From positions 62,001 through 126,000 of the forward strand of contig MESD01000043.1 in assembly GCA_001770815.1 (NCBI GenBank): a stretch of 64,000 nucleotides of DNA, in the 5' to 3' direction. Positions 53,908-63,162 of this stretch are shown piece after piece. The notes below the pieces were generated by a model that saw nothing but the letters and a program-made list of their open reading frames with translations, was not told where the DNA came from and made no database searches. Origin of the DNA: Burkholderiales bacterium RIFCSPHIGHO2_12_FULL_69_20. Lineage in GTDB: Bacteria; Pseudomonadota; Gammaproteobacteria; Burkholderiales; Burkholderiaceae_C. Every line of letters starts with the position of its first letter. The stretch's first letter is position 1. The translations under genes and the position numbers were made by a program.

Positions 53908-54363
53908 TCAACGTGGCGCCGCCGGCGGTTTGACGTCGGTGACTGCCCCGTAGACCATGTTGCGCAGCAGCGACCGGTAGGGCACGCGCTGCCTCGGGGT
54001 TTGCATCATGAACACGACGAACAGGTCGCTGGCGGGGTCGACCCACAGGCAGGTGCCACCGGCGCTGCCCCAGCAGTACGCACCGGGCGAGGCTGGGTAG
54101 GCCGCCTCGCCTGCCGAGGTGCCCACCGCAAAGCCCAGGCCGAAACCGCAAGCCGGCCCAGGCAGGTAGCGCGGCGTCTTGACCACCGCTGGACTCAGGC
54201 GGTCGGTGGTCATGTAGTACAGCGTGGCCGGGCTGAGCAACCGCTGGCCGTCGAGTTGCCCGCCGTTGCGCAGCATCTGCAGGAAGCGGACGTAGTCGGG
54301 CGCCGTGCTCATCAACCCGCCGCCGCCCGACTCCATGGCCATCACCTTGCGCGGGTCGAACAC
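53908..54363 (-). pseudogene. C-terminal remnant of a beta-lactamase-family serine hydrolase
   Basis: GGGGLMSTAPDYVRFLQMLRNGGQLDGQRLLSPATLYYMTTDRL...GFGLGFAV...CWGSAGGTCLWVDPASDLFVVFMMQ; N-terminal catalytic SxxK half absent upstream. Confidence 0.7.
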
Positions 54364-54525
54364 CGGTACGTTAACGCCGATGCTGCGGTCGTCGGGCCAG
54401 GGCTCGGCGATGCGCGCCTGTCGTGCCGGCGCGCCGCCGGCAGCGTCTGTCGCTCGCCGGATATGTCATGGCTTGGTCGCGTTGATGTCGCGAGCCCGTC
54501 GTCGTTATGCAGGGACAATTGCGGC

Positions 54526-55194
54526 ATGACCGAGTTGATCGTCATTCGCCACGGCGAAACGGATTGGAACCGCCAGCACCGCTTTCAGGGCCAGATCGAC
54601 GTGCCGCTGAACCACATCGGCCAGGCGCAGGCCGAGCGGCTGGGCCAGCGCCTGGCCGACGAGCCCATCGACGTGCTGGTGTGCAGTGATCTGCAGCGCG
54701 CGCGCAGTACCGCCGAGCCGCTGTTGCGCGGCCGCGGCCTGGCGGCCGAGTTGCAGCCGCTGTGGCGCGAGCAGGGTTTCGGCCTGCTCGAAGGGCTGGA
54801 CGTGCCGACCATCCGCACCCGCCACGCCGACCTGTGGGACCGCTGGGTGCGCCACGAGGCCGACTTCGCGCTGCCGCAGGGCGGCGAGAGCAACGCGGTC
54901 TTTCATGCCCGGGTGCTGCGCGCGCTGGCCAGCCTGCTCGACGCCCATGCCGGGCGCCGCGTGGCGGTGGTCACGCACGGCGGCGTGCTCGACATGCTGT
55001 GGCGCACGGTGCATGCGCTGCCGCTGCACGGCCCGCGTGAATGCGACATCCCCAACACCGGCATCAACCGACTGCATTGGAAGGATGGCCGCCTGCAGAT
55101 CGTGCGCTGGGGTGAGGCCGATCACCTGACCGGGCTGCCCGAGCAGCCCAGCACCGCGCAGACCAGCCGGCCGGTCGAAGCCGACCAGGCCTGA
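54526..55194 (+). CDS. Histidine phosphatase / phosphoglycerate mutase family protein
   Basis: MTELIVIRHGETDWNRQHRFQGQIDVPLNHIGQAQAERLGQRL, VVTHGGVLDMLWR. Confidence 0.95.
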   Translation: MTELIVIRHGETDWNRQHRFQGQIDVPLNHIGQAQAERLGQRLADEPIDVLVCSDLQRARSTAEPLLRGRGLAAELQPLWREQGFGLLEGLDVPTIRTRHADLWDRWVRHEADFALPQGGESNAVFHARVLRALASLLDAHAGRRVAVVTHGGVLDMLWRTVHALPLHGPRECDIPNTGINRLHWKDGRLQIVRWGEADHLTGLPEQPSTAQTSRPVEADQA

Positions 55195-55272
55195 GCGGGC
55201 ACGCGCCCGGCCCGAGGCAACCACCGTCGCGTCACGGCCAAGTCGGCACCGCCGCTCAGCCCGGCAGGCGCT

Positions 55273-56634
55273 TCAGTGATGCGCCAGCGCTGGTAGCTTC
55301 AGCGCCGCATACACCTCGTGCAGCCGGCGCCGCAGCCGCTCGGACTGGGGCTGGCGATTGGCTTGTGGCTGCAGCAGGTTCTGCACCGCGGCCAGCTGGC
55401 CCGACTGCTGCAGTGCATCGACGTGCACCTGCTCGAACAGATCACGCTGCGCGTGGCTGCCGCCGATGGCAGCCAGCCGCGGCAGCGCCAGCGTCAGCTG
55501 CTCGGCGGCGTCGGCCCATTGGCCTCGGGCATGGGCCAGCAGCCCGCGCGCGGCGGGCACGGCCACCCGCTGCCAGGCGGCGCGCGCGGCCAGCGGGGCC
55601 TGCGGCGCGAAGGCCTCGATGTGGCCCAGCAGCGTATCGGCCTCGGGCCGGCCGGCACGCGCCAGGCCGTAGAGGTATTGCAGGTCGAGGAAGGGCTGCA
55701 CCTGGTCGCTCACCCGGCCCGCCAGGTGGGCGGCCAGATCGGCCCAGCGCTCGCCCACGCCCACCCCGGCCAGTTCCAGCCGGGCCAGCAGCGAGACCGC
55801 GCCCACCTGGTCTTGCGAGTAGCTCTTGTCCACGCCCCACACCTGCGCGTCGTACAGCCGCAATGCCGCGGCGTCGTCGCCCAGCTCGATGTGGAACAGC
55901 GCCAGGTGCCACCAGTGGTGGCTGCGCATGAAGCTGGTCAGGCCTTGCCAACCACCGCTGACGCTCTGCAGAAAGGCCGTACCCTCGGCCAGCCGGCCAT
56001 CGGTCAGCATCACATGGGCCAGCGCATGCTGGGCCCATGGCTCGGCGGGCTGCAGGGCCAGCGCATGCCGCGCGGCCACTTCGGCCTCTTGCAGGCGATG
56101 GCACTGCTCCCAGCCGAAGGCCAGCATGCCGTGCAGGCGGGCCTGCTCGGGCGCGGCCGGCAGCGCCTGCAGCGCCAGCCGCAGCATGGTGGGCGCATCA
56201 CCCAGGTTGAAGGCGTGGTACTGGCCCAGTTTGATCGAGGCCAGATCACGCGGGTGGTGATGCGCCAGCGTCTCGTGCAGCGCCAGCGCCTCGTGCAATT
56301 CACCGGCCGCCCAGTGCGCCACCGCCTGGGCGAACTGGCGCTCGCGTTCGGTGGCCGGCAGGCCGGCCTGCGCGGCGCGTGCGGCGACGGCCAGATGGGC
56401 GCGCGCCTTGGGCGGGCCGGCGGGTGATTCGCTGAACATCCACAGCGCCGCGGCATACGCCTGCACGATCAGGCTGTGGTCGTGCTCGGCGGCGGCCAGC
56501 ACCGCCAGGATGCGCGGCTCGTAGCCCAGGAAGCCCTCGATGAAATCCGCCACCGCGGCGGCGCTGGCCGCGTGCTGCAGCGTGAGCGGATTGCCGAAGG
56601 GATCGTGCGCGGGCAGCATCGCGGCGGCCGCCAT
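55273..56634 (-). CDS. Tetratricopeptide repeat protein 38 (TTC38)-family protein
   Basis: DPFGNPLTLQHAASAAAVADFIEGFLGYEPRIL, HDLASIKLGQYHAFNLGD-type TPR, MRSHHWWHLALFHIELGD. Confidence 0.85.
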   Translation of the reverse strand: MAAAAMLPAHDPFGNPLTLQHAASAAAVADFIEGFLGYEPRILAVLAAAEHDHSLIVQAYAAALWMFSESPAGPPKARAHLAVAARAAQAGLPATERERQFAQAVAHWAAGELHEALALHETLAHHHPRDLASIKLGQYHAFNLGDAPTMLRLALQALPAAPEQARLHGMLAFGWEQCHRLQEAEVAARHALALQPAEPWAQHALAHVMLTDGRLAEGTAFLQSVSGGWQGLTSFMRSHHWWHLALFHIELGDDAAALRLYDAQVWGVDKSYSQDQVGAVSLLARLELAGVGVGERWADLAAHLAGRVSDQVQPFLDLQYLYGLARAGRPEADTLLGHIEAFAPQAPLAARAAWQRVAVPAARGLLAHARGQWADAAEQLTLALPRLAAIGGSHAQRDLFEQVHVDALQQSGQLAAVQNLLQPQANRQPQSERLRRRLHEVYAALKLPALAHH

Positions 56635-56636
56635 GC

Positions 56637-58136
56637 TCAGCCCCAGCTCAGCGCGGACAGGTCGTTGGCGAAGATCGGCATGTCACGCCACACACCCTTC
56701 AGCCGCGCGCTGGCCACGGTGATCCAGGTCGGCTGGTAGAGGTAGGCGGCCACCGCGTCGTCGGCCACCAGGCGCTGTGCGTCGGCCATCAGCTTGTAAC
56801 GCTGGGTGGTGTCGGCGGTGGCGTTGATCTGCGCCCACAGCGTGTTGAACTTCGTGCTGTCGTAGTTCCAGTAATAGTCCGGCCGCGCAAAGTTGCCCAT
56901 GTCCAGCGGCTCGACGTGGCTGATGATCGTCAGGTCATAGGCCTTCCGCTTGTAGACGGCCGACAGCCACTGCGCCCACTCCACGTTCTCCTGCTTGGCC
57001 ACGATGCCCACCTTGGCCAGCATCGCGGCGATCACCTCGCCGCCCTGGCGCGCGTAGGGCGGCGGCGGCAGCTTCAGGCTCAGTTCCAGCGGGGTGGTGA
57101 TGCCCGCCTCCTTCAACAGCGCGCGGGCGCGCTCGGGGTTGTAGGCGTTGACCGAGGTCAGGTCGAGATAACCCGGCGCGCCGGGCACGTAGAAGCTGCC
57201 GATCGGCGCGCCGAAACCGTCGGCCACACCGTCGATCACCTGCTTGCGGTCGATGGCCATGCTGATCGCGCGGCGCACGCGCACGTCGTCGAGCGGTTTC
57301 TTCTTGTTGTTGATGGCGACGATGGTCTTGGCGCGTGAGCCGCCCACCAGCACCTGGAAGCGCTTGTCGGCCTTGAACTGGCCCAGGCTCTTGGCCGCCG
57401 AGACGCGCGGGAACAGGTCGACGTCACCGGCCAGCAGCGCGGCCACCTGCGCCGCGCCATCGCTGATGAAGCGCATGGTCACGCGGCGCAGCGCGATGGC
57501 CTTGGCATCGCGATAGCCGTCCCAGCGCGCCAGCACCAGGTGGCTGCCCTTGGCCCAGCTGTCGAGCTTGAACGGCCCGGTGCCCACCGGCTGGGTGTTG
57601 TTGCCGGCCGCGCTCTTGGGCTCGACGATCACCGCGGTGGCCTGGCCGATCTGGAACAGGAAGTCGGGGTTGGTGTTCTTCAGCGTGATGACCACCGTCA
57701 GGTCGTCGGTGGCGCTGATATTGACGATGTTGGCGAACACCGCCTTGTCCTTGTTGGGGCTGCCCTCGGCGGCGGCGCGCTCGAAGGCGAACTTCACCGT
57801 GGCCGCGTTGAACGGCTCGCCGTTGTGGAACTTCACGCCCGGGCGCAGCTTGAAGGCCCAGGTCTTGTTGTCGGGCGTCACCGTCCAGCTCAGCGCCAGC
57901 AGCGGGGCGATGGTGGAATCGGCGCGGATCCTGGTCAGCGTCTCCAGCACGTTGTAGTGCACCACCTCGCCGATGGCCGCGGCCGCACCGGCGGTGGGGT
58001 CCAGGCCCGGCGGCTCCAGCGTCATCGCCAGCACCAGGGTGTCCTTCTTGCGCTGCGCCAGCACCGCGCCGGGCGCCAGGCTGGCGGCCAGCGGCAGGCC
58101 GAGGGAGGTTGAAAGCAGGGTGCGGCGGCGGATCAT
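56637..58136 (-). CDS. ABC transporter substrate-binding protein (peptide/nickel family 5)
   Basis: LVLAMTLEPPGLDPTAGAAAAIGEVVHYNVLETLTRI, WAFKLRPGVKFHNGEPFNAATVKFAFERA. Confidence 0.94.
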   Translation of the reverse strand: MIRRRTLLSTSLGLPLAASLAPGAVLAQRKKDTLVLAMTLEPPGLDPTAGAAAAIGEVVHYNVLETLTRIRADSTIAPLLALSWTVTPDNKTWAFKLRPGVKFHNGEPFNAATVKFAFERAAAEGSPNKDKAVFANIVNISATDDLTVVITLKNTNPDFLFQIGQATAVIVEPKSAAGNNTQPVGTGPFKLDSWAKGSHLVLARWDGYRDAKAIALRRVTMRFISDGAAQVAALLAGDVDLFPRVSAAKSLGQFKADKRFQVLVGGSRAKTIVAINNKKKPLDDVRVRRAISMAIDRKQVIDGVADGFGAPIGSFYVPGAPGYLDLTSVNAYNPERARALLKEAGITTPLELSLKLPPPPYARQGGEVIAAMLAKVGIVAKQENVEWAQWLSAVYKRKAYDLTIISHVEPLDMGNFARPDYYWNYDSTKFNTLWAQINATADTTQRYKLMADAQRLVADDAVAAYLYQPTWITVASARLKGVWRDMPIFANDLSALSWG

Positions 58137-58221
58137 GGTGAGGCTCCTGAAGGGGTGAAACCGACGAGCCGCGATGGTAGCCGCGCCGTCTTGCGCGGCC
58201 TGTGGCGCAGGCCGCGCCGGA

Positions 58222-59220
58222 TCAGGTGGCCACCGGCGTGATGGTGGCCACCGGCTCGGGCGTCAGCAGGCTGCCGTCGCGCAGGCCGCGCACGGTGCCC
58301 AGCAACAGCGCCACCACCACCAGCGAGCTCAACGCCAGCAGCGAGGTGCCCAGCACCGCCATCGCGCTGCCCGGCGTGGCCAGCCGCAGCGTGAGGGCCG
58401 TCAGCGCGGCCAGCGGAAAGCTCATGCCCCAGTGCGGCAGGCCGAAGGGCAGCGCGGCGATGCGCTTGCTCAGCATGCCCACCCACAGCAGGCTGAACAG
58501 CGCCATGCCCCACAACCCCCAGGCCACCGCCGGCGGCGCGCCCAGCTGCAGCGCCGACAGCCCGCTGACGGCCGGCGGCGCGATGAAGATGTAGGCCGCG
58601 GGCAACAGCCGCTCGGGCCACAGGCCCTGCACCGCAAGCCGCACCACGATCAGGATCAACACCACCGGCCAGAACATCAGCCCGATGCCGAACTGTGCCG
58701 CCGACCAGTCGGCCTGTCCCAGCGGCACGCCGGCCAGCGGCACCAGCACGTTGCCGACGATGGGGATGAACAGCGCCGGCGTGGCGCTGGCCCACTGCAA
58801 TCCACCGGGGCCATTGCCACGCAGCCAGCGCGCCAGCACCCACAGCGTGACGGCCAGCTGCGCCAGCGCGCCGATCCACCACAGCCCCAGCGCCAGCGGG
58901 TTGGGGCCGTGAAACGTCACCGCCACGGTGGCCAGCAGGATCACCGAGATCGGCAGCGCGGCGATGAAGGTGTGGCGCACCGGATGCCGGCAGTCCTCGG
59001 CCCAGGCCTCGGGGTGGCGCCATGCCCTCACCACCGTGGCCACCGCCAGCACCACGAACACCAGCATCGCCAGGCTGGCCACCGCCTTGGCGATGCTGTC
59101 GGCCAACCCACCCATAGCCGGCGTGGCGCGGTGCCAGGCCAGCGTCAGGCCCGTGAGGCCCATGACGATGGCGTACCAACCGGGCATCAGGAACTTCAGG
59201 GGCTGGGCATGGTGGGGCAT
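58222..59220 (-). CDS. TDT/SLAC1-family anion transporter (possible sulfite exporter)
   Basis: MPHHAQPLKFLMPGWYAIVMGLTGLTLAWHRATP..., about ten TM segments; divergent from the sox locus. Confidence 0.85.
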   Translation of the reverse strand: MPHHAQPLKFLMPGWYAIVMGLTGLTLAWHRATPAMGGLADSIAKAVASLAMLVFVVLAVATVVRAWRHPEAWAEDCRHPVRHTFIAALPISVILLATVAVTFHGPNPLALGLWWIGALAQLAVTLWVLARWLRGNGPGGLQWASATPALFIPIVGNVLVPLAGVPLGQADWSAAQFGIGLMFWPVVLILIVVRLAVQGLWPERLLPAAYIFIAPPAVSGLSALQLGAPPAVAWGLWGMALFSLLWVGMLSKRIAALPFGLPHWGMSFPLAALTALTLRLATPGSAMAVLGTSLLALSSLVVVALLLGTVRGLRDGSLLTPEPVATITPVAT

Positions 59221-59334
59221 GGGGTGTGCGGCGGTGTGGTTGAGATCGCATCGTAGCGGTGGCCGCGACGCGCGGCGAGGGTTTGGTCGGGTACCCCCTA
59301 GGGTTTACACCAGAATGAGATCGGCATGACCACG

Positions 59335-59365
59335 GATAATATCGGTTTGTGCTTATATCAAGATA
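59335..59365. promoter_or_regulatory. Two AT-rich palindromes, candidate ArsR-family operator
   Basis: GATAATATC (59335-59343) and TATCAAGATA (59356-59365), centres about 21 bp apart, just before the arsR-like start. Confidence 0.4.
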
Positions 59366-59377
59366 GTCGTACATACC

Positions 59378-59695
59378 GTGAGCCTCGAAGGCCAGCCCCC
59401 AGACAGCGACCAGGTGTTCTCGACAGCGGCCGAATTGTTCGGCCTGCTCTCGGCGCCGGTGCGGCTGAAGATCGTCTGCGCCTTGTCCGAGGGAGAGAAG
59501 AACGTGACCCAACTGCTGGCCCGCGTGGACACCACCCAGCCCAACCTGTCGCAGCACCTGTCCACCCTGTACCGCTGCGGCGTGCTGGCCCGGCGCCGGG
59601 TGGGTGCGCAGGTGTACTACCGCGTGGCCAGCGAGCGCGTGGCGCTGCTGTGCCAGGCGGTGCGCGAAGAGCAGGCCAGACAGCACATTGCCTAG
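59378..59695 (+). CDS. ArsR-family transcriptional regulator (SoxR-like)
   Basis: GTG start; ELFGLLSAPVRLKIVCALSEGEKNVTQLLARVDTTQPNLSQHLSTLYRCGVLARRRVGAQVYYRVAS. Confidence 0.92.
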   Translation: MSLEGQPPDSDQVFSTAAELFGLLSAPVRLKIVCALSEGEKNVTQLLARVDTTQPNLSQHLSTLYRCGVLARRRVGAQVYYRVASERVALLCQAVREEQARQHIA

Positions 59696-59703
59696 GAGAC
59701 CCC

Positions 59704-61092
59704 GTGCAAGGACCTGATGCCCGTCCCGGACGCCTGATCAAGGCGCCGGAGAATTTCATCGACAGCAGCGGTGTGCGCACCGTGTTCCAGCAGGCCAAGG
59801 CCGGCCGGCGCGACTTCATGCGCCGCGCCTTCGCCACGGCCACCGCCGGTGCGGCTGCGGTGGCCGCCGCGCCGCTGGCGCAGGCGCAGTCCAACCCGGT
59901 GCCCACCGAGGGCGGCGACCCGAACATCCTGAACCTGCCGGCCCACACCACCGGCCTGGGCCAGCCGGTGGCCACCGACGGCTACGGCAAGCCCTCGCAG
60001 TACGAGGCCAACGTGCAGCGCCGGCCCAGCCCGGGGCTGACGCAGACGGCGCAGTCGTCGGTCTCGTTCGCGCCGCTGCAGTCGCTGTTCGGCATCGTCA
60101 CGCCCAGCGGCCTGCACTTCGAGCGCCACCACCAGGGCTGGTGGGATGTCGACCCGAGCAAGCACCGGCTGATGCTCAACGCCAGCGATGCCTCGCTGAT
60201 GAAGACGCCCAAGGTCTTCACGATGGACGAGATCATGCGTTTGCCCTGCGTGTCGCGCTTCCACTTCATCGAGTGCGGCGCCAACACCGGCATGGAATGG
60301 GGCAACGTGGCCGTGCCCACGGTGCAGTACAGCCACGGCATGCTCAGCTGCAGCGAGTTCACCGGCGTGCCGCTGAAGCTGCTGCTCGACCAGTGCGGCG
60401 TCGACTACAAGCGCGCCCGCTTCGTGCTGGGCGAGGGCGCCGACGGTTCGTCGATGACCCGCACCATCCCGATGGAGCTGGTCGAGAGCGGCGAGGTGCT
60501 GGTGGCCTATGGCCAGAACGGCGAGATGCTGCGGCCCGAGAACGGCTACCCGCTGCGGCTGGTGGTGCCGGGTGTGCAGGGCGTGAGCTGGGTCAAGTAC
60601 CTGCGCCGCATCGAGGTGGGCGACCAGCCCTGGGCGGCCAAGGACGAGGCGGTGCACTACATCGACCTGATGCCCGACGGCACGCACCGCCAGTACAGCA
60701 GCACGCAGGAATGCAAGAGCGTGGTCACCACGCCCTCGGGCGGCCAGGTGCTGCTCGACAAGGGCTTCTACAACATCAGCGGCCTGGCCTGGAGCGGCCG
60801 CGGCAAGGTGAGCAAGGTCGACGTGTCGGTCGACGGCGGGCGCAACTGGCGGCCCGCGCGGCTGCAGGGCCCGGTGATGAGCAAGAGCCTGACGCGCTTC
60901 TACCTCGACTGGGTGTGGGACGGCAAACCGGCCATCGTGCAGAGCCGCGCCACCGACGAGACCGGCTACGTGCAGCCCAGCTATCGCCAGCTGCGCGCGG
61001 CGCGCGGCACACGCTCGATCTATCACAACAACGCGATCCAGTCGTGGCTGGTGCAGGAAACCGGCGAGGTGACGAATGTCCAGCTGTCGTAA
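59704..61092 (+). CDS. soxC: Sulfite dehydrogenase / sulfane dehydrogenase molybdoprotein SoxC
   Basis: GTG start; signal region RRDFMRRAFATATAG; HFIECGANTGMEWGNVAVPTVQYSHGMLSCSEFTGVPLKLLLDQCG; Sox gene order. Confidence 0.95.
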   Translation: MQGPDARPGRLIKAPENFIDSSGVRTVFQQAKAGRRDFMRRAFATATAGAAAVAAAPLAQAQSNPVPTEGGDPNILNLPAHTTGLGQPVATDGYGKPSQYEANVQRRPSPGLTQTAQSSVSFAPLQSLFGIVTPSGLHFERHHQGWWDVDPSKHRLMLNASDASLMKTPKVFTMDEIMRLPCVSRFHFIECGANTGMEWGNVAVPTVQYSHGMLSCSEFTGVPLKLLLDQCGVDYKRARFVLGEGADGSSMTRTIPMELVESGEVLVAYGQNGEMLRPENGYPLRLVVPGVQGVSWVKYLRRIEVGDQPWAAKDEAVHYIDLMPDGTHRQYSSTQECKSVVTTPSGGQVLLDKGFYNISGLAWSGRGKVSKVDVSVDGGRNWRPARLQGPVMSKSLTRFYLDWVWDGKPAIVQSRATDETGYVQPSYRQLRAARGTRSIYHNNAIQSWLVQETGEVTNVQLS

Positions 61093-62173
61093 ATCAGGGT
61101 GGGTGGCGGCAGCGCTGTGGCTGGCCGCAGGCGCGGCGTCGGCGCAGGCAACGCAAGCGGCATTGACGGGCCTGGGCCGCGTGGCCACGCCCAAGGAGAT
61201 CGCCGCCTGGGACATCGACGTGCGGCCCGACTTCAAGGGCCTGCCCAAGGGCTCGGGCACGGTGGCGCAGGGCCAGGACATCTGGGAGACCCAATGCGCC
61301 TCCTGCCACGGCATCTTCGGCGAATCGAACGAGGTGTTCACCCCGCTGGTGGGCGGCACCACGGCCGACGACGTGAAGACCGGCCGCGTGGCACGCTTGC
61401 TCGACCCCACCTTTCCCGGCCGCACCACGATGATGAAGGTGGCCACGGTGTCCACGCTGTGGGACTACATCCACCGTGCGATGCCCTGGAACCAGCCCAA
61501 GTCGCTCAAGCCCGACGAGGTGTATGCGGTCACCGCCTACCTGCTGAACATGGCCGACGTGCTGCCCGAGAGCTTCGTGCTGTCGGACCAGACCATGGCC
61601 CAGGCGCAGGCCCGCATGCCCAACCGCAACGGCATGAACACGGCCCATGCGTTGTGGCCCGGCAAGGGCCTGACCAGTGCCAAGGCGCCCGATGTCAAGG
61701 CCGTGGCCTGCATGAGCAACTGTGCGGTCGAGCCCAGGGTGGCCTCGCTGCTGCCCGACTTTGCCCGCAACAACCACGGCAACCTGGCCGAGCAGAACCG
61801 CATGGTCGGTGCCCAGCATGGCGTGGACACCACCCGCGCGCCGGGTGCCGCACCGGCCAAGGCCGCGCCGGCCACCACGCCCACCGCGTCGGCCAAGCCC
61901 GCCGCCGGCGGCACGCAGGCGGGGGCACTGGCGCTGTTGAGCAAGCACAGCTGCGTGGCCTGCCACGCGATGGACAGCAAGCTGGTGGGCCCCAGCTTCA
62001 AGGACGTTGCGGCCAAACATGGCACCCGTGCCGATGCATTGGCTTACCTGGCCGGCAAGATCAAGTCCGGCGGCAGCGGCGTGTGGGGGCAAGTGCCTAT
62101 GCCCGCGCAGGCCCTGGGCGACGAAGATGCCGGCCTGATCGCCCGATGGCTGGCCGATGGCGCACGCAGGTGA
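61076..62173 (+). CDS. soxD: Cytochrome c SoxD
   Basis: Two CxxCH motifs (CASCHG, CVACHA); overlaps soxC by 17 bp. Confidence 0.92.
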   Translation: MSSCRKSGWVAAALWLAAGAASAQATQAALTGLGRVATPKEIAAWDIDVRPDFKGLPKGSGTVAQGQDIWETQCASCHGIFGESNEVFTPLVGGTTADDVKTGRVARLLDPTFPGRTTMMKVATVSTLWDYIHRAMPWNQPKSLKPDEVYAVTAYLLNMADVLPESFVLSDQTMAQAQARMPNRNGMNTAHALWPGKGLTSAKAPDVKAVACMSNCAVEPRVASLLPDFARNNHGNLAEQNRMVGAQHGVDTTRAPGAAPAKAAPATTPTASAKPAAGGTQAGALALLSKHSCVACHAMDSKLVGPSFKDVAAKHGTRADALAYLAGKIKSGGSGVWGQVPMPAQALGDEDAGLIARWLADGARR

Positions 62174-62264
62174 CGCCCCACGCAAGCGCAAGTCCACCAA
62201 GTCCCCCGAGTCCCTGTTACGCAAGAATCCCAACCGGTCGTTCGTTCTGAAGGAGATCCCCACC

Positions 62265-62723
62265 ATGCAATCCCGTCGTGAGATGCTCAAGCGCAGTGCC
62301 GGCGTCGCCAGCCTGCTGGCAGGCCTGGGCCTGCTGCCCCAGGCTGCGCAAGCGGCCTTCAATACCGCCGCCTTCGAGGCCAAGACCATGGTCGATCTGG
62401 TCAAGGCGCTGGGCGTGTCGGCCCCCGTCCTCAGCAAGGACGTGACGCTGCAAGGCCCCGACATTGCCGAAAACGGCGCCGTGGTGCCGGTGAGCTGCGC
62501 CACCACGCTGCCGGGCGTCAAGCAGTTGTTGATCCTGGTCGAGAAGAACCCCAGCCTGATGTGCGCCATGTTCGACGTGACCGACGCGGTCGAGCCCGCG
62601 TTCGCCACCCGCGTGAAGATGGGCCAGTCGTCCAACGTGATGGCCGTGGCCGTGATGAGCGACGGCAAGGTGCTGTACGCGATGAAAGAAATCAAGGTCA
62701 CCTTGGGCGGTTGCGGCGGCTGA
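62265..62723 (+). CDS. soxY: Thiosulfate-oxidation carrier protein SoxY
   Basis: Signal peptide with RREMLKRS and C-terminal GGCGG carrier motif. Confidence 0.96.
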   Translation: MQSRREMLKRSAGVASLLAGLGLLPQAAQAAFNTAAFEAKTMVDLVKALGVSAPVLSKDVTLQGPDIAENGAVVPVSCATTLPGVKQLLILVEKNPSLMCAMFDVTDAVEPAFATRVKMGQSSNVMAVAVMSDGKVLYAMKEIKVTLGGCGG

Positions 62724-62772
62724 AGCCCCGCCAACGTCCAACGTCATCCCACCCATTTGAAGGAGCAAGACC

Positions 62773-63084
62773 ATGGCAGACCCGATGCGCATTCGCGCCC
62801 AGGCCGCAGGCGACAAGACCACCGTTCGCGTGCTGATGAGCCACGAGATGGAAACCGGACAGCGCAAGGATTCATCCGGCAAGGTGATCCCGGCCTGGTT
62901 CATCCAGGAGGTGAGCGCCACCCTCAACGGCAAGCCCGTGATGAGCGGCCAGTGGGGCCCGGCAGTCTCGAAGAACCCGTTCCTGCAGTTCACCGTCAAG
63001 GGGGCCAAGGCGGGCGACAAGATCGCCATCACCTGGATCGACAACCGGGGCGACAAGCGCACCGACGAAGCCACGGTCTCTTGA
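62773..63084 (+). CDS. soxZ: Thiosulfate-oxidation chaperone SoxZ
   Basis: MRIRAQAAGDKTTVRVLMSHEMETGQRKDSSGKVIPAWFIQEV. Confidence 0.96.
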   Translation: MADPMRIRAQAAGDKTTVRVLMSHEMETGQRKDSSGKVIPAWFIQEVSATLNGKPVMSGQWGPAVSKNPFLQFTVKGAKAGDKIAITWIDNRGDKRTDEATVS

Positions 63085-63162
63085 CCGTCGGCTGACCCGC
63101 GGGGCGTGTAGGACGCCCTGCTTTCTGCCCGCACCGCCGGGCCACTCGGAGAAGGTGGAGAC

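Noticed and set aside
58222-59220. Annotation as tellurite-resistance TehA
   Set aside because: TDT family is broad; neighbourhood favours sulfite or other anion transport, no tellurite genes nearby
59692-61455. 587-aa minus-strand ORF antisense to soxC/soxD
   Set aside because: Spurious; the sox genes are unambiguous
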